From Akebia trifoliata (lineage: Eukaryota; Streptophyta; Magnoliopsida; Ranunculales; Lardizabalaceae), in the NCBI GenBank assembly GCA_017979445.1, contig JADQWC010000730.1, positions 1-64,000 of the forward strand: a stretch of 64,000 nt of DNA. The letters run 5' to 3'. The notes under the pieces are model-generated. The model saw only the letters and a list, made by a program, of their open reading frames with translations. It had not been told where the DNA came from and made no database searches. The position numbers were made by a program, and so were the translations under genes. The number at the start of each line of letters is the position of its first letter. The first letter of the stretch is position 1. Shown in pieces: positions 1-11,590 of this stretch.

Positions 1-136
1 ATGCGATGATGCATGTATGCATGAAAATGATGCAAAATAGCAATGTGGGTCCGTCGAAGAACTTGAGTTCTAAATCGAAATTAATTCGAGAAAATTTGGA
101 TTTTCCTATGGGTTCGTGCAAATTGGGGTGTCTACA
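1..136 (-). repeat. 3' LTR of Tat-1, window-truncated (U3 start in element direction)
   Basis: Bases 1-136 match 14219-14355 closely, differing by a few substitutions and a small indel. The copy ends in GTCTACA at 136, immediately next to a polypurine tract on the minus strand, which fixes it as the downstream LTR of the minus-strand element. Confidence 0.9.
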
Positions 137-151
137 GCTGCCCCTCTTTGC
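137..151 (-). other. Polypurine tract of Tat-1
   Basis: On the minus strand the bases next to the LTR read GCAAAGAGGGGCAGC, a purine-rich tract abutting TGTAGAC. This is where plus-strand DNA synthesis of a Tat/Ogre element would be primed. A similar tract sits at the equivalent place at 48447-48461. Confidence 0.8.
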
Positions 152-2204
152 AGGAGTTGCTTGCAAAGAACTGCAAAGAATAAATTAGACCCTTTATTTG
201 CACGAATCCGAAATAATTTATTGCATGACGATTAACAACGCCGGATGGATTGAAAATTTTTGTAAATGTGGCTACCCAAGCACGGGGTCTGACAGGATTA
301 GCCTTTTTGAAACCCTTGATTTCGTGGCACGGAGCTCGTTTGAAATCTTAGATACAATTTTTTTGATTTTTTGGAAGTGATTGACGTTTTGAACCATGCA
401 ATGCAATTTGAGATATTTTTTCTTTTTTCCTCTTGATTTGCATTCGAACTTAGTTTCCCCTTCATGGAAGTTATAGGATCATCTTGAGAGAGCTTAGTAT
501 GCGTGACCATCCTTGAGAAAGACTTGCATGATGGTATAATATTTGAGTATTTGGTGTGTCATCAAGCCTCGGATGTGAAGAGAATCATCGTTGACCAAGC
601 TGCTCAGGTCAAGCCCTAGAGGATGGCTTGTTGCCTTCTACACGCTTGCCAGAGAAATGCTTGAGTGGTACTTTGCCCGTTATCCTTCTTTACCCTGCTT
701 TAATGATAATGATGATAACACTATTTGAAATGAATGAAATAGGTTTTTTACATAGTGGCCTCAGATATATCTACTGCTTTCGAAAACACTTGATTTTAAG
801 AAAAGTCCTAGATTCTTCGTCATAGGCCAAAATAGTAATTTTGATGATGCATTTTTTTTTTTGTTTTAGGTTTTAAAAGATTCCCTTTGTCGAATAATCT
901 GTGACAGACTGTGTTTGAAACTCTGAAAGTTAACGATCATGGTGCCTTTGCCAAATGTCGAGGATACAAGTGTCAGCTAATCCTTAGCCTCTTTAGAGTC
1001 ATCCCCGAGATTGATAATTTTTGACTCAGTTATCTTCATTGTATCTGTTAGAATTTTGAGGATTTCGAGATTTTTGCCGTTCACAGTTTATATCTCTTGC
1101 GGGCCAGGAGTTGTTTTTTGTTTTTTTTTTGTTTTTTAAATTTTTTTGTTTTTTTTTTTTTTTGTTTTTTTTATTTTTTTTTGTTTTTTTTCATTTTTTT
1201 GCCCCTGGCGCCAATACGGTTTTCACCAGACCCGATTTCCACATTTTTTGCGCATCGACGCCCTTTTTGGGTTTTCATCGTGCCGGTGGTTTTGATCTTG
1301 CCATAGCCTGATTTTTTTACTCATAGTGCCCTGACGGGTTTTCACCATGCCCTTTCAGTCTATGCTTACTTTATAGATTTTCACTTTGATACCTCCTTGA
1401 TTTCTCCGTGCCCTCATGGCTTGGTGACTCAAGTTGAGCTACGAGATCGAACACTCTACTCTCTTCTAGTGGCGTTCTTTCTTGAGTAACAAATCTGGAC
1501 TCCCCTCTCGAGTTCCTCCGACGATTTTTCATGGTACGGTGACTCAAGTTGAGCTTCGAGATTAATGACTCTACACTTCGAGTCGCTCTTTTTTTTCAAA
1601 TATTCGATCTGGTCTCTCCCTCTCGCGTCTTCCAACGACTTTGGTAGCTTGAAATCTGACTTAAGTAGCAAAATCAATTATACCCTGACGATGTTTTTCA
1701 TGACATGCTTCCACCGTGATCGAGTTACCTTGAGCCATTCCTTGATCTGAAAGGACTTTAAATAGGACAAAACATAGGCTTAGGCTAGGGTTGTGAAAGG
1801 ATATAAGAAAGGCTGAGTCTGGATTTATTGATGGGTAGATTGGACATGGGGTTTGTCTGTTTTTGTTTCGAAAATATGATCTATGTCTCCTCTCATTGTC
1901 ACACGAACTTGTTTAGGTAAGAGATTTGGGTCGAGCTTAAGATCAGACATTCGAGGTTTTTGACTTTTTGGATTTTTTTGTATTTTTTAGCCGTTCACAG
2001 TTTATCCTCATGCGGGCCAGGAGTATACTTTGGTATTTTTGTTTTGACTTTTGACGATTTTTTTTTTTTTTTTTTTTTTTTGTTTTTGTTTTTGTGGTGG
2101 TGACTTGCCCCGGTCCTAGGTTAAGAAATGAATGTGATGGCTCAAAGAGGGTTAACTAAGGGTAGATAATTGTTCAGGTAGTAGAAAGATGGCCTCTCTT
2201 CATT
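152..2204 (-). other. 3' non-coding region of Tat-1 between pol and polypurine tract
   Basis: About 2 kb with no credible gene. It holds long homopolymer T runs (near 1120-1200 and 2050-2080), which create artefactual phenylalanine-rich open frames. Two short related segments, near 1083-1108 and 1981-2012, each carry a phrase of the type gccgttcacagttta...gcgggccaggag, suggesting an old internal duplication. Long regions of this kind downstream of pol are usual in Tat/Ogre elements. Confidence 0.6.
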
Positions 2205-3510
2205 TCAAGGAACGACTTTAGGCGAATATTTTTTTACGGTATCAGCATTGATCGGTTGTGGAAAGACTTCCCCATCCATCTCTGTAAGAATCAGCGCTCC
2301 ACCGGACAGTACCTTTTGGACGACGAATGGCCCCTCGTAATTTGGACGAAACTTCCCTCTCGCATCTTCCTTGTATTGGCAAGATCTTCTTCAAGACAAG
2401 ATCTCCCGACGAGAACTCTCTAGGTCGAACCTTCTTGTTATAAGCTCGTGCTATTCTCCGTTGATAAGTTTGCCCATGACAGATTGCTGAAAGTCGTTTC
2501 TCCTCTATTAAGTTCAACTGATCGAATCGGGCTTGGACCCATTCTGCTTCATCCAATTCGACTTCCTTTAAGATCCGAAGGGAGGGAATCTCGACCTCAA
2601 CGGGCAAGACTGCTTCCATTCCGTAGACTAGTGAATAAGGCGTTGTCCCAGTCGAAGTCCGGATTGACGTTCGATAAGCATGTAGAGCGAAGGGTAACAT
2701 TTCGTGCCAATCTTTGTAAGTAACGGCCATTTTCTCAATGATCTTTTGATGTTTTTGTTGGCGGCTTCAACTGCTCCATTCATCTTTGGTCTGTAAATGA
2801 CTGAGTTGTGATGGGTGATCTGAAAATCTTTGCACATCTTAGACATGTCTTTGTTCTTGAGATTTTTTGGCGTATCAGTTACGGTACTATCCCGCTTGAG
2901 GGCCGTACCGACATATGATGTTGTTCTTCACAAACTTCAAGACATTGCTTCTCGTAACATTGGCGTAAGATGCTGCTTCTACCCATTTCGTAAAGTAGTC
3001 TATGGCGACTAAGATGAAGCGATGCCCATTGGAAGCTTGAGGATTGATCTGTCCGATGACATCCATGCCCCAGAGTGAGAAGGGCCAGGAGAAGTCATAT
3101 TGTGCAATTCTGAAGGTGGCGCGTTGATCTTGTTGGGCATAGATTTGACACAAGTGACATTTTCGAACATGTTGATATCCGTCGCTCTCCATAGTCATCC
3201 AGTAGTAACCCATTCTCATAATCTTCTTTGCGAGCATATGTCCATTCATGTGAGGTCCACAGACTCCTCCATGCACGGTCTCGATTAAGCGTTGAGCTTC
3301 TGTCTGTGTTACACACCTGAGGAGGACCTCGTGATGCGACTTTTTGTACAAGACTCCGCTACTCAAGAAGAACTGTCCTGCCAATCTCTGAATAGTCTTT
3401 CGGTCCGTCGTTGTGGCATCGGGTGGGAAAGTTCGGTCCTCTAAGAATGCCTTGATGTCTGCATACCATGGTTTTTCTTCAGGTTCTTCGATCTCCACAG
3501 GCAAGCAATA
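2205..3510 (-). pseudogene. Integrase of Tat-1 (frameshifted)
   Basis: Integrase inserts the cDNA into host DNA. The zinc-binding H2C2 segment lies near 3290-3150 and ends in CHLCQ. The catalytic core shows WGMDVIG, with the first Asp at 3061-3063. The reading frame breaks at about 2887. In the next frame the second Asp (VTD) is at 2874-2876 and the Glu (AVEAAN) at 2766-2768, exactly 35 residues apart, so all three DD35E residues remain at codon level. A further frame continues with the C-terminal part (YRTS, TPYSLVYGMEAVLPVEVEIP). Another shift near 2370 moves the last part to a third frame, which ends at a TGA at 2205-2207. The longest open block, 2887-3804, also contains the end of the upstream RNase H. 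Confidence 0.88.
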
Positions 3511-3961
3511 TGCTGGCTCATCTTGAATACCAACCTCCAGAGGGTCGACTATGGTGTCTTCAGAGATGCTGATCATTGAGGCCAGAGTAGCCAGTGCATC
3601 TGCAAACTGGTTCTTAGCCCTCGGCATGTAAGTAAAGGAGATTCGGGTGAAGTTTGAACTTAGATCTTCGAGATACTCATGATACGGAACCAGTCTCTGC
3701 TCTCGGGTCTTCCATTCTCCTGTTGTCTGGGATACTACCAGACTTGAGTCTCCAAATACATCTAATTCATCCACTTCGAGGTCGATCGCTGCTTTCAACC
3801 CCACAATGCATGCTTCATACTCGGCTTCGTTGTTCGAACATTGAATCTTAATCTGACTGCAATGGGGATGTGTGTTCCGTCTGGCTTAACCAAGACTGCC
3901 CCAATTCCATTTCCCTTTTGATTTACTTTACTGCTCCATCGAAATACATTTTCCAAGTAGA
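3511..3961 (-). pseudogene. Archaeal-type second RNase H domain of Tat-1
   Basis: This domain follows the ordinary RNase H and marks the Tat lineage. It starts with TWKMYFDGAV near 3960-3930, where the Asp of YFDGA is the expected catalytic residue. A frameshift follows, then GIGAVLVKPDG, a second frameshift, and SNNEAEYEACIVGLKAAID near 3840-3785, then VFGDSSLVV and EWKTREQRLVPYHEYLE. The Glu of NEAEYEA and the Asp of FGDSSLV match the remaining catalytic positions of the fold. At least two frameshifts break it. In Tat elements the domain is thought to supply or take over RNase H activity; that role is family knowledge, not visible here. Confidence 0.82.
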
Positions 3962-4054
3962 TTCTTCATCGTCGCTCTCGCGGCTTCAGCAAATAAGATG
4001 GCTTCATCAGAAAATTTGTCTTTAGTGGCTCATAGTCGGGCAAAGGGTGTTCCG

Positions 4055-5436
4055 CTAAGTGGTCAGCAATAGCTTGTCCTTTAATGGCCTTTTGAGTGAC
4101 ATAGGTGATGTCAACTCGGATAATAGTAGCTGCCATTTTGCAGTGCGTCCTGTTAGCGCCGGTTTCTCGAAGAGGTACTTCAAAGGATCCATTCGAGCAA
4201 CGAGCATAGTCGAATAGCTAGCAAGTAGTGGCGTAGTCGTTGTGATGCCCAAACGAGGGCACAACACGTCTTTTCGAGTGTTGAATAGTTCACCTCGTAA
4301 CTTGTGAACTTCTTGCTAAGGTAATAGATGGCACGCTCTTTTCGACCTGTTTCATCATGTTGCCCCAGTACACAGCCCATGGAGTTTTCTTGTACGGAAA
4401 GATACATCAGTAGAGGTCGACCCGATGTAGGTGGAACTAAAACTGGTGGATTAAGCAAGTATCTTTTAATCTTGTCGAAAGCTTCTGACAGTCTTCATTC
4501 CATTCTTTCGGTTCATTCTTTCTTCAGCAGTTTGAAACTGGCTCACAGATCGGAGTTAGTTGCGCGATGAACCGACTAATGTACTGAATTCTTCCAAGGA
4601 ATCCCCTGATCTCTTTCTCTGATTTTGGTGGCTCCATGTTTATGATGTATTTCGTTTTAGCTGGATCGATTTCGATGCCTCTTCTACTGACAATGAACCC
4701 CAATAGCTTTCCTGACGTGGCCCCAAATACACATTTTGCCGGATTAAGTCTTAACTGTACTTCCTAATCGATCAAACATTTCTTCAAGTTTACCAGATGA
4801 TCCTCATCGAGATTGGATTTAGCTATCATGTCGTCCACGTATACCTCTATTTCTTTGTGGAACATGTCATGAAATAAGCCGTCATGGCTCGTTGGTAAGT
4901 TGCCCCAGCGTTCTTGAGACCAATGGCATGACCTTTATAGTGAAGGTACCCCAAGGTGTAATGAACGCAGTCTTCTCTTGATCTTCTTTCGCCATTTTTA
5001 TCTGATGTTGTAACCCGAAAGCCATCCATGAAGGAGAACATGCCGTGCCCCGCTGTATTATCGACCAAAGTGTCGATGTGTGGTAATGGAAAGTCATCTT
5101 TCGGACTGGCTCTGTTCAGATCTCGGTAATCCACGCACATACGTACCTTTCCATCTTTCTTCGGTACAGGAACGACATTAGCGAGCCACTCAGGGTAAGT
5201 GGATACTGCGAGAAATCCGCTTGAAACTGTTTCATTACTTCATCCTTGACTTTAAGTGTCCACTCTGGTTTCAACTTCGTAATTTCTGCTTGATCGGGCT
5301 TGCTTCCCGTTTTTGTGATAGGTAACTTGTGAACGACTAAATCTGTGTCTAACCCGGGCATGTCTTGGTAGGACCATGCGAAGACATCTTGGTACTGTTG
5401 TAAGAACTTTGTCATCTCCTTTTCTTTCGTGTCAAT
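4055..5436 (-). pseudogene. Reverse transcriptase and RNase H of Tat-1 (frameshifted)
   Basis: The N-terminal block has DVFAWSYQDMPGLD near 5390-5345, the usual entry to Tat RT. After a frameshift come MCVDYRDLNRASPKDDFPLP (from 5140) and HIDTLVDN. The palm YVDD box is intact at 4830-4841 but in another frame from the upstream part. The ordinary RNase H follows near 4500-4180 with GCVLGQHDETGRKERAIYYL and KFTSYEVNYSTLEKTCCALV. At least three frameshifts separate these blocks. The enzyme would have copied element RNA into DNA in virus-like particles. The order RT, RNase H, archaeal-type RNase H, integrase continues without a gap. Confidence 0.88.
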
Positions 5437-6799
5437 CGTTAATAGGCTCCGATTTTACGATCCGTCGTGGGTCATCTTCAGTGCCTAGGTTCACTGAGTC
5501 TGTATCCTCTATATTTGGCTGAACACCTTCTCGTGACGTTCTATGAGTTCTTTGATTTCTTTTGGAGGATACTCAACCTCTTCCTCTAACTCTTCTTCAA
5601 TCCCCATGAGATCAAAGTCGAGCTCGAGGTCAAAGTCGTATTCTTCTCTTTCATACTCTGTTCTGTCACAAGGCTCATTCAACTGAGGAAATTCTTTGAA
5701 AACCTGTGGGTATTTTGAAGATTTCTGATTTTTTTGAATTTTTGAGATATTTGATTTTTTTGAATTTTGGAGAGTTTTTGATTTTTTTGAATTTTGAAAG
5801 ATTTTTATTTTTTTTGATTTTGAAAACTTTTTGATTTTTTTGGATTTTGTGGACTATCTGTATTCCTGAAACAAGATAAAGAAAAATCATGCAAATTCAT
5901 TAGCAACGAAGGTGAGCCCCCAAAATAGTCTTGTCCCGAGGACGAGGGCTCATTATGGTCCTCGGGCAGATGAGATTTTGTTAATGACGTTTTTTTTTGG
6001 AGACCGTAGGGATTCTGGACCCCATGGCGGCCTCGTAAGTGATCGGGTATTCCTCCCAATTCTTGAAAACTTGCCCTTCTTCTGTAGGGCGGATAGATTG
6101 GGATAGTGACTCCCTTGACGGTTCAGATATAACCATCACTTCCGGGTGGCTGTCGTCAAATCCAGGCGCAGGAATTTGTAGGGTGGTTGGAATTATGACA
6201 GATCCCCAATCAATTTGAAAGGGGAACATGATTTTCTTCTTCGCATATGCGATTGCGCCTTCAGCCTCGGGGGCTCTCCTTCTTCCTCATTTTGACTCCA
6301 TTCGGAATCCCCTCCAAACAAGATGTCCATGCCATCTGTAAAGGAATGTGGGGACTCAACGAACGAGTCTTCTTGCGATGAACGGGCTCGATACTTACAA
6401 ATCTTGGTTCTCCTGTGTGGTTTGTCGGTGGCAGTTCTGCTGAGTCAGCTGACTTCTTCAAGGATGGTGGGAAGCTGATGTTGATATGTGGTACTTTGCC
6501 CAAGTTCCACACATTAGGCTCTCGGTTCTGTCTTCGTGCAAGTCGAAGCTCCCTCTTCTTATCCTTCATATCAGAGATGTCCTTCCTCGTAGGCTTGAAT
6601 CCAAGACCAAAGTAGGGAATGTTTTTCGTATGCTGATCAAGTGACCCTGCCTTTCCTTTAGGCCCTAACCTTGTTTCGGACGATATCCCGCCTTCTTCAT
6701 CACTCGTCCGACCATTAGGTTTGCCAGCTTTTGCCTTTTTCCTTCCTTCTCTCCCCTTGGATATGATTGATAGATGTGAACTGAAAGGCGTGAAACCCC
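5437..6799 (-). pseudogene. Protease-RT linker region of Tat-1
   Basis: This joins the protease to RT in the polyprotein and is open only in pieces (5981-6229, 6261-6569). No enzyme motif is recognised. A short phrase, IRPTEEGQVFKNW, is compatible with the variable Tat linker. Bases 5700-5850 are a low-complexity expansion that encodes repeated FKKIKN-like units on the minus strand, unlike the acidic composition around it. It is probably a later microsatellite-type expansion. Confidence 0.6.
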
Positions 6800-7460
6800 C
6801 TCCTTATCCCCGGTCATCTCTGTACTCGATATAAGGCACATCCGGCGATCGATCGACTGGTATGAGATTTTCTGCGAGGACTGATATCATCCTCTGTCCC
6901 ATGATGAATTTGACCCGCTGGTGCAAGGAAGAGGGGACTGCCCCTGCGGTGTGGATCCAGGGTCTTCCTAGAAGGAGATTGAATGCCGAGGGTATTCCAA
7001 GATCTCGAATGTTACTTTCGAAAGTACATGATCCGATAGTGACTGGGAGATCTAGTTCTCCTCCTAACGACTCAGTTTTTCTCTACTATCAAAAGCCCTT
7101 ACAGTCCTCTAGTTGGCCTGAGGTAAGATAAATCCGCGTTTTAACTTGTGCACAGTTTGTAGAGGACAGACATTAAGAGCTGAACCATTGTCGATCAGTA
7201 CCCTTGCTACCATCATACCCTTTGCACATTACCATAATGTGCAATGGTTCAATGTGTCCACATCCTCCCCCAATAAGTTCATCTTCGGTGAAGGTGATCG
7301 GATTGGGGGCCATGATCTGACCTACTGTCTTTTCCAACTCATCTGGCGAGGTAGTCTCAGGTACATGCGCATTACTAAGGGCTTTGAGTAGTGCTTCCCG
7401 ATGGTGCTCTGAGTTTAAAAGTAGGTCAAAGATACTGATTTGAGCTGGCATTCTATTCAA
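6800..7460 (-). pseudogene. Retropepsin-like protease of Tat-1
   Basis: The upstream part reads MPAQISIFDLLLNSEHHREA with GGCGHIEPLHIMVMCKG, a typical Tat lead-in to the protease. After a frameshift comes VARVLIDNGSALNVCPLQ. The active-site Asp of DNG is at 7190-7192; Tat proteases carry DNG where retroviruses have DTG or DSG. The second half shows GIPSAFNLLLGRPWIH near 7000-6960, then AVPSSLHQRVKFIMGQ, the usual C-terminal protease signature. The domain would have cut the gag-pol polyprotein. Frame changes make it non-functional as it stands. Confidence 0.85.
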
Positions 7461-7685
7461 CTGCTCTACTATGTTGTACTCACTCTTTCGAATGAGCTTT
7501 GAGGAGGTCAGTTGCCTCCTTGTCAGTTACCCCTGCTCTTCTTCTTTCTCTTCTGGTTCCCTTGAAGTGTTTGTTCATCTTCTACCAGCTTTCCTTTCCC
7601 TTTTTCTTTTCTTCTTCCTCTTCCTTTCGTTCTGCCTTTTTTGTTCTTTCTCTGGCACTTTTGTAGTAGCACCTCCCTGATCTAG

Positions 7686-9881
7686 TCATATGACCGCGTC
7701 CGTGATCATTGCCTCTTTTGGCTTCTCAACTCCTGCGGATGTCACAATCATCGTCTCATAACTCCATGGGACGGTTTGACTTGAGCGGAATGGAAATGGT
7801 TTAGGGATATAATGGTCATGGGTTGAGGGTCTGGCTTTACATGGAGGATAAGAGGTGGCGGACTGGGTTTGACGGTTGATGTAGTGGTGTTTGGGGTTGG
7901 TGGTTTGGTATAAGATAGGATGAGGGGTGGTCGGGAGGAAAAGCTTGAAGTTTGAGGGGTCGGTGCAGTGTAGGGTATGACAAGAGGTGGTCGGGAAGAA
8001 GGGCCTGACGTTGGTATGGTGCAAGGTATATGAGAGGGGACGAGCGGTAGAGCTTGAAATTGGTGTGATGTGTAGGGTATAATGAGAGGTGGTCGTGAAG
8101 AATTTGAGGTCTGGGAGTTGGAATGAATGGAGAGATTGGCCAGTCTGACGGGAAGTTGGGATGGTGATGGGTTGGTTATATCTTGTGGTAGTGCGTTGAT
8201 GCTTGATGACGTTGGTTCTTTCTCTCAAATTGACTCTAACTTTAGAGCCAATAGGTGCTATCAAAACTGAAGGGTTGAAGCTTGGTTCCTCCTTTTCTAT
8301 GGCATTGACTGTCGGCCCATTACCTCCCCCATTATGCGTCGGTAGCGGGTTCTGATTGATATTCTGCTGAGGTGCTTGGGTTGCCGGACCATCCAAGATG
8401 ATCGTTTTCCTGTCAATCAAATTCTGCACTTGGTGCTTGAGTTGCCAACATTGGTCAGTGGCATGCCCTGGTGCCCCCATGTGAAATTCGCAGAATTGAT
8501 TGGGATTGTACCCTGGTCCCTTTATCGTCTCTGGGTTTGGCTGCCTCTTAGTGAGATATTCCCCTCTGAGTAGTGCTAGGAGTAGTTCGGATAGAGTCAT
8601 AGGCAGACGAGTGAAGACTCGAGGGATTCTGTTGGGTTCACGCTCGCTGCTGCGGTTTGATGATTCTGAGCGAACTGTGGGTTCTGACCAAATACTGGAT
8701 TTTGACCAACTGAAATACTGGTGGAGCCGGTGCAACTTGAGTGGGGTTCACCTTGAAAGGGACCTGAGGTATTGGCGGCCTCTGGTTTGAGATGAAAAAA
8801 GGTTGAACAGGTTGTACATTGTTAACTTGTGCCTCTTCTTTCTTCTTGTTCAGACTACCGATTTCCGTTGAGTAGACCCCCCTACTGGTGCCCCTAGACT
8901 GGACAAGTCGTAGATCAGACCTGACCGAATACCAGTCTTCAACTCGATCCGCCACTTGGACCAATGACGAAGAAGCTTGCAGTGTATGACCCACTAGATG
9001 TATAGAACGAATGGCCCAAAGTTGAGATGAATATGGTGTTCATCTCTTGTTCAGTCATAGGTGGTTTAACCTTAGAAGCCGATTCTCGCCACCTTTGGGC
9101 ATATTCTTTCACACTTTCCTTTGGCTTCCGAGTCATCTTGGCCATGTCATTCCGGTCTAACCCCATATCTGTATTGAACCTATATTCTTCAGAAAACAAT
9201 GTAGCTAGATCTTGCCAGCTCTTGATTCGAGAATGATCTAATTGAGAGAAACCACGAAAGAGCCGCTCCCGTTAGACTCCTCTGAAATAGCTGGACACCA
9301 CCAACCTGTCATCGTCCCCAAACTGGCACATAGATCCGCAATAGAGTTTTAAGTGGGACATAGGGCACCCAATGCCATTGTATTTCTCGAAGTCAGGACA
9401 TTTGAACTTTGGTGGTAATGATGCATTTGGGTAGAGGCAAAGATCTCTGAACCTCATTCCGCTTGCAGAATCCTTTCCTTTCATTCTTCGGATCTCTTCC
9501 TCGACTGCCTCGAGCTTGCTCGCGAGTTTCTCCTCTGTGGTACTCCTTACCTCGGCTGCCCTGAATTCACATTCTTCTTCTTGAATGACTTCATGTCGTG
9601 GTGGATTGCAGTGAATGTGAATCGGTGGCCCTTGATTGGCAGGAATGGTGGGTGGTAAGGTATTCGGTGCTTGCGGAGGTTGTTGTTGTGGTTGTTCGGG
9701 TATGGCCTGGTTCGAGCCAGAATCTTGATGTTGGACGGCCTGGATGATACTTGGGTTGGCCATCAACAGATCAAGAATCTTATCGTGTTTTTCCAGTGCC
9801 TTCACCACCAAATCGAGCTTTGAAGCGAGATCCGTTACTACTTCGGTCGTTGTTTTGCTGAGGTTGTTCTGAAGTGCTCAT
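7686..9881 (-). pseudogene. gag of Tat-1 (capsid/nucleocapsid, frameshifted)
   Basis: The most likely start is the ATG at 9879-9881 (MSTSEQPQQNN), which opens before a frameshift. The first long open block (9272-9811) holds PPKFKCPDFEKYNGIG and HLKLYC, typical of Tat gag. The next (8939-9199) has KPKESVKEYAQRWRE. The nucleocapsid part (7686-8735) carries CEFHMGAPGHATDQCW, the C-H-H-C variant zinc knuckle of Tat/Ogre gag. A TGA at 7686-7688 ends this block. Beyond it the same frame continues into a Lys/Glu/Arg-rich stretch that leads to the protease, as in a fused gag-pol polyprotein. Gag would form the virus-like particle. Confidence 0.85.
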
Positions 9882-10097
9882 GGTTGGTTGCGAGCGTAGA
9901 AAATACGGAGGATTATCGGGTGGTAAGTACTTTTTCTAGGTCGTTTGGCCACCTGCGGACGAAAAGTTAGGCATTAATATATCGTTTACACAATGAAAAT
10001 GCATGATAATTTATTTAGGTCAGATTGGATTAAATGGTAAAAGTTGCATTAAGAAAGCCTTGAATTTGGTTGAGGTTGAATTTTTTTTTTTTTTTTG

Positions 10098-10662
10098 GCA
10101 CAGAGCTGGGGTTTGTCGACACGGAACCAGATATTGATCAGCACGGAGCTGGGATTTGTCGGCACGGAGCCAAATTTATCAGCACGGAGCTGAGGTTCAT
10201 CAGCACGGAGCTGGAGTTTGTCAGCACGGAGCCAAATGTTTATCAGCACGGAGCCAAGGTTTGTCAGCACGGAGCTGAGGGTTCATCAGCACGGAGCCGG
10301 AGGTTTGTCAGCACGGAGCCGAAGGTTCATCAGCACGGAGCCGGAGGTTTGTCAGCACGGAGCCGAATGTTTATCAGCACGGAGCCAAAGGTTTGTCAGC
10401 ACGGAGCTGAGGGTTTCATCAGCACAGAGCTGGAGGTTGCCAGCACGGAGCTGAGGGTTATCAGCACAGAGCCGGAGGTTTGCCAGCACGGAGCCGAAGG
10501 TTTATCAGCACGGAGCAGAGTTTTATCAGCACGGAGCCGGAGGTTTGTCAGCACGGAGCCAAAGGTTTGTTAGCGCGGAGCTGGGGGTTTATCAGCATGG
10601 AGCTGAAGGTTTATCAGCACGGAGCTGAGGGTTCTCAGCACGGAGCCGGAGGTTTATCATAG
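10098..10662. repeat. 22-bp minisatellite in the Tat-1 leader
   Basis: About 25 head-to-tail units with a core cagcacggagc followed by a variable 11-bp half such as cggaggtttgt or tgagggttcat. Two alternating unit types recur in the middle of the array. A 22-bp period shifts the frame by one each unit, so the open frame at 10070-10573 cycles through three repeated peptide phrases and is not evidence of a gene. Confidence 0.92.
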
Positions 10663-10746
10663 ATCATGGATATGGTTGAGATTGAAAGATTGATAGGGCA
10701 CGGGTTGGGGATTCGACTTGAAGTGGATATAGGCCGTGAACCCATC

Positions 10747-11270
10747 TGACAGTGGGTATGGGTCGTGGACCTAATTGGAAGTGGATATGGGTCGTGGACC
10801 CGTTAGGATATGGATATGGGTCATGGACCCAATTGGAATGGATATGTGGTGTAAGCCTATTAGGATATGGATATGGGTCGTGGACCCAATTGGAAGTAGG
10901 TATGGGTCGTGGACCCATTCGAAAGTGGATATGGGTTGTGACCCATTGGGCACGAATATGGGTCGTGAACCCATTTGAGAGTGATATGGGTGGTGGACCC
11001 AGTTGGAATTGGGTATGGGTCGTGGACCCATTTGAGAGTGATATGGGTGTGGACCCATTTTGAGAGTGGATAGGGTTGTGGACCCATTTGGAAGTGGGTA
11101 TGGGTCGTGGACCCATTTGAGAGTGGATATGAGTCGTGGACCCATTTGGAAGTGGGTATGGGTCGTGGACCCATTTAAGAGTGGATATGGGTCGTGGACC
11201 CGTTTGGACACGGTATGGGTCGTGGACCCATTTTGAGAGTGGATATGGGTTGTGGATCTATTTGGAAGGA
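10747..11270. repeat. 29-bp minisatellite of small hairpins in the Tat-1 leader
   Basis: About 17-18 units of a 29-bp motif, for example atgggtcgtggacccattt plus gagagtggat or ggaagtgggt. Most units contain GGGTC-GTG-GACCC, a perfect 5-bp stem with a 3-nt loop, so the array is a row of potential hairpins. Both strands are open over long frames for the same reason as in the 22-bp array. Confidence 0.92.
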
Positions 11271-11528
11271 CATGGGTGAGGTTGATAGTGGGCCATGTTG
11301 GGTTGAAATCAGTTTCGATAGGTAGAGTGTAAGCGAGCTCCGTTTGAATCAAACACAAACTACTACGAGTGGTAGGCCCTAAGTTTAACGATAAAAACGA
11401 TGTATTTAATCATTCTCAAGCCTTAAAACTCAAAAGAAAAATAAAGTCCAAGAGAAAAGTTGTCAAGACTGATGTCATGGACGAAATGAGCAAAAAAAAA
11501 AAATTTTTTTTTTTTTTTTTTTTTTTGG

Positions 11529-11590
11529 GGTCCGTTTTTAATGAACGGACCGAAGTACTTTTGTACTGGTCCGGTCTTTAAAAACGGACC
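11529..11590. repeat. Inverted repeat (potential stem-loop) in the Tat-1 leader
   Basis: GGTCCGTTTTT at 11529-11539 is matched exactly by AAAAACGGACC at 11580-11590. Between them GAACGGACC and GGTCCGGTC add alternative pairings, and AAGTACTTTTGTACT forms a small inner palindrome. It lies between two A/T homopolymer runs. Confidence 0.75.

Noticed and set aside
1097..1311. Phenylalanine-rich small membrane proteins
   Set aside because: Encoded by homopolymer T runs in the Tat-1 3' region, in two overlapping frames.
10070..10573. 167-aa open frame on the plus strand
   Set aside because: It covers the 22-bp minisatellite. A 22-bp unit without stops stays open in every frame and the peptide cycles through three phrases. 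It is also antisense to Tat-1.
10098..11270. CRISPR-like array
   Set aside because: Units are contiguous tandem repeats without unique spacers, and the context is a plant retrotransposon.
10771..11358. 195-aa open frame on the minus strand, rich in Pro, Thr and His
   Set aside because: Produced by the 29-bp minisatellite; no motif outside the repeat.
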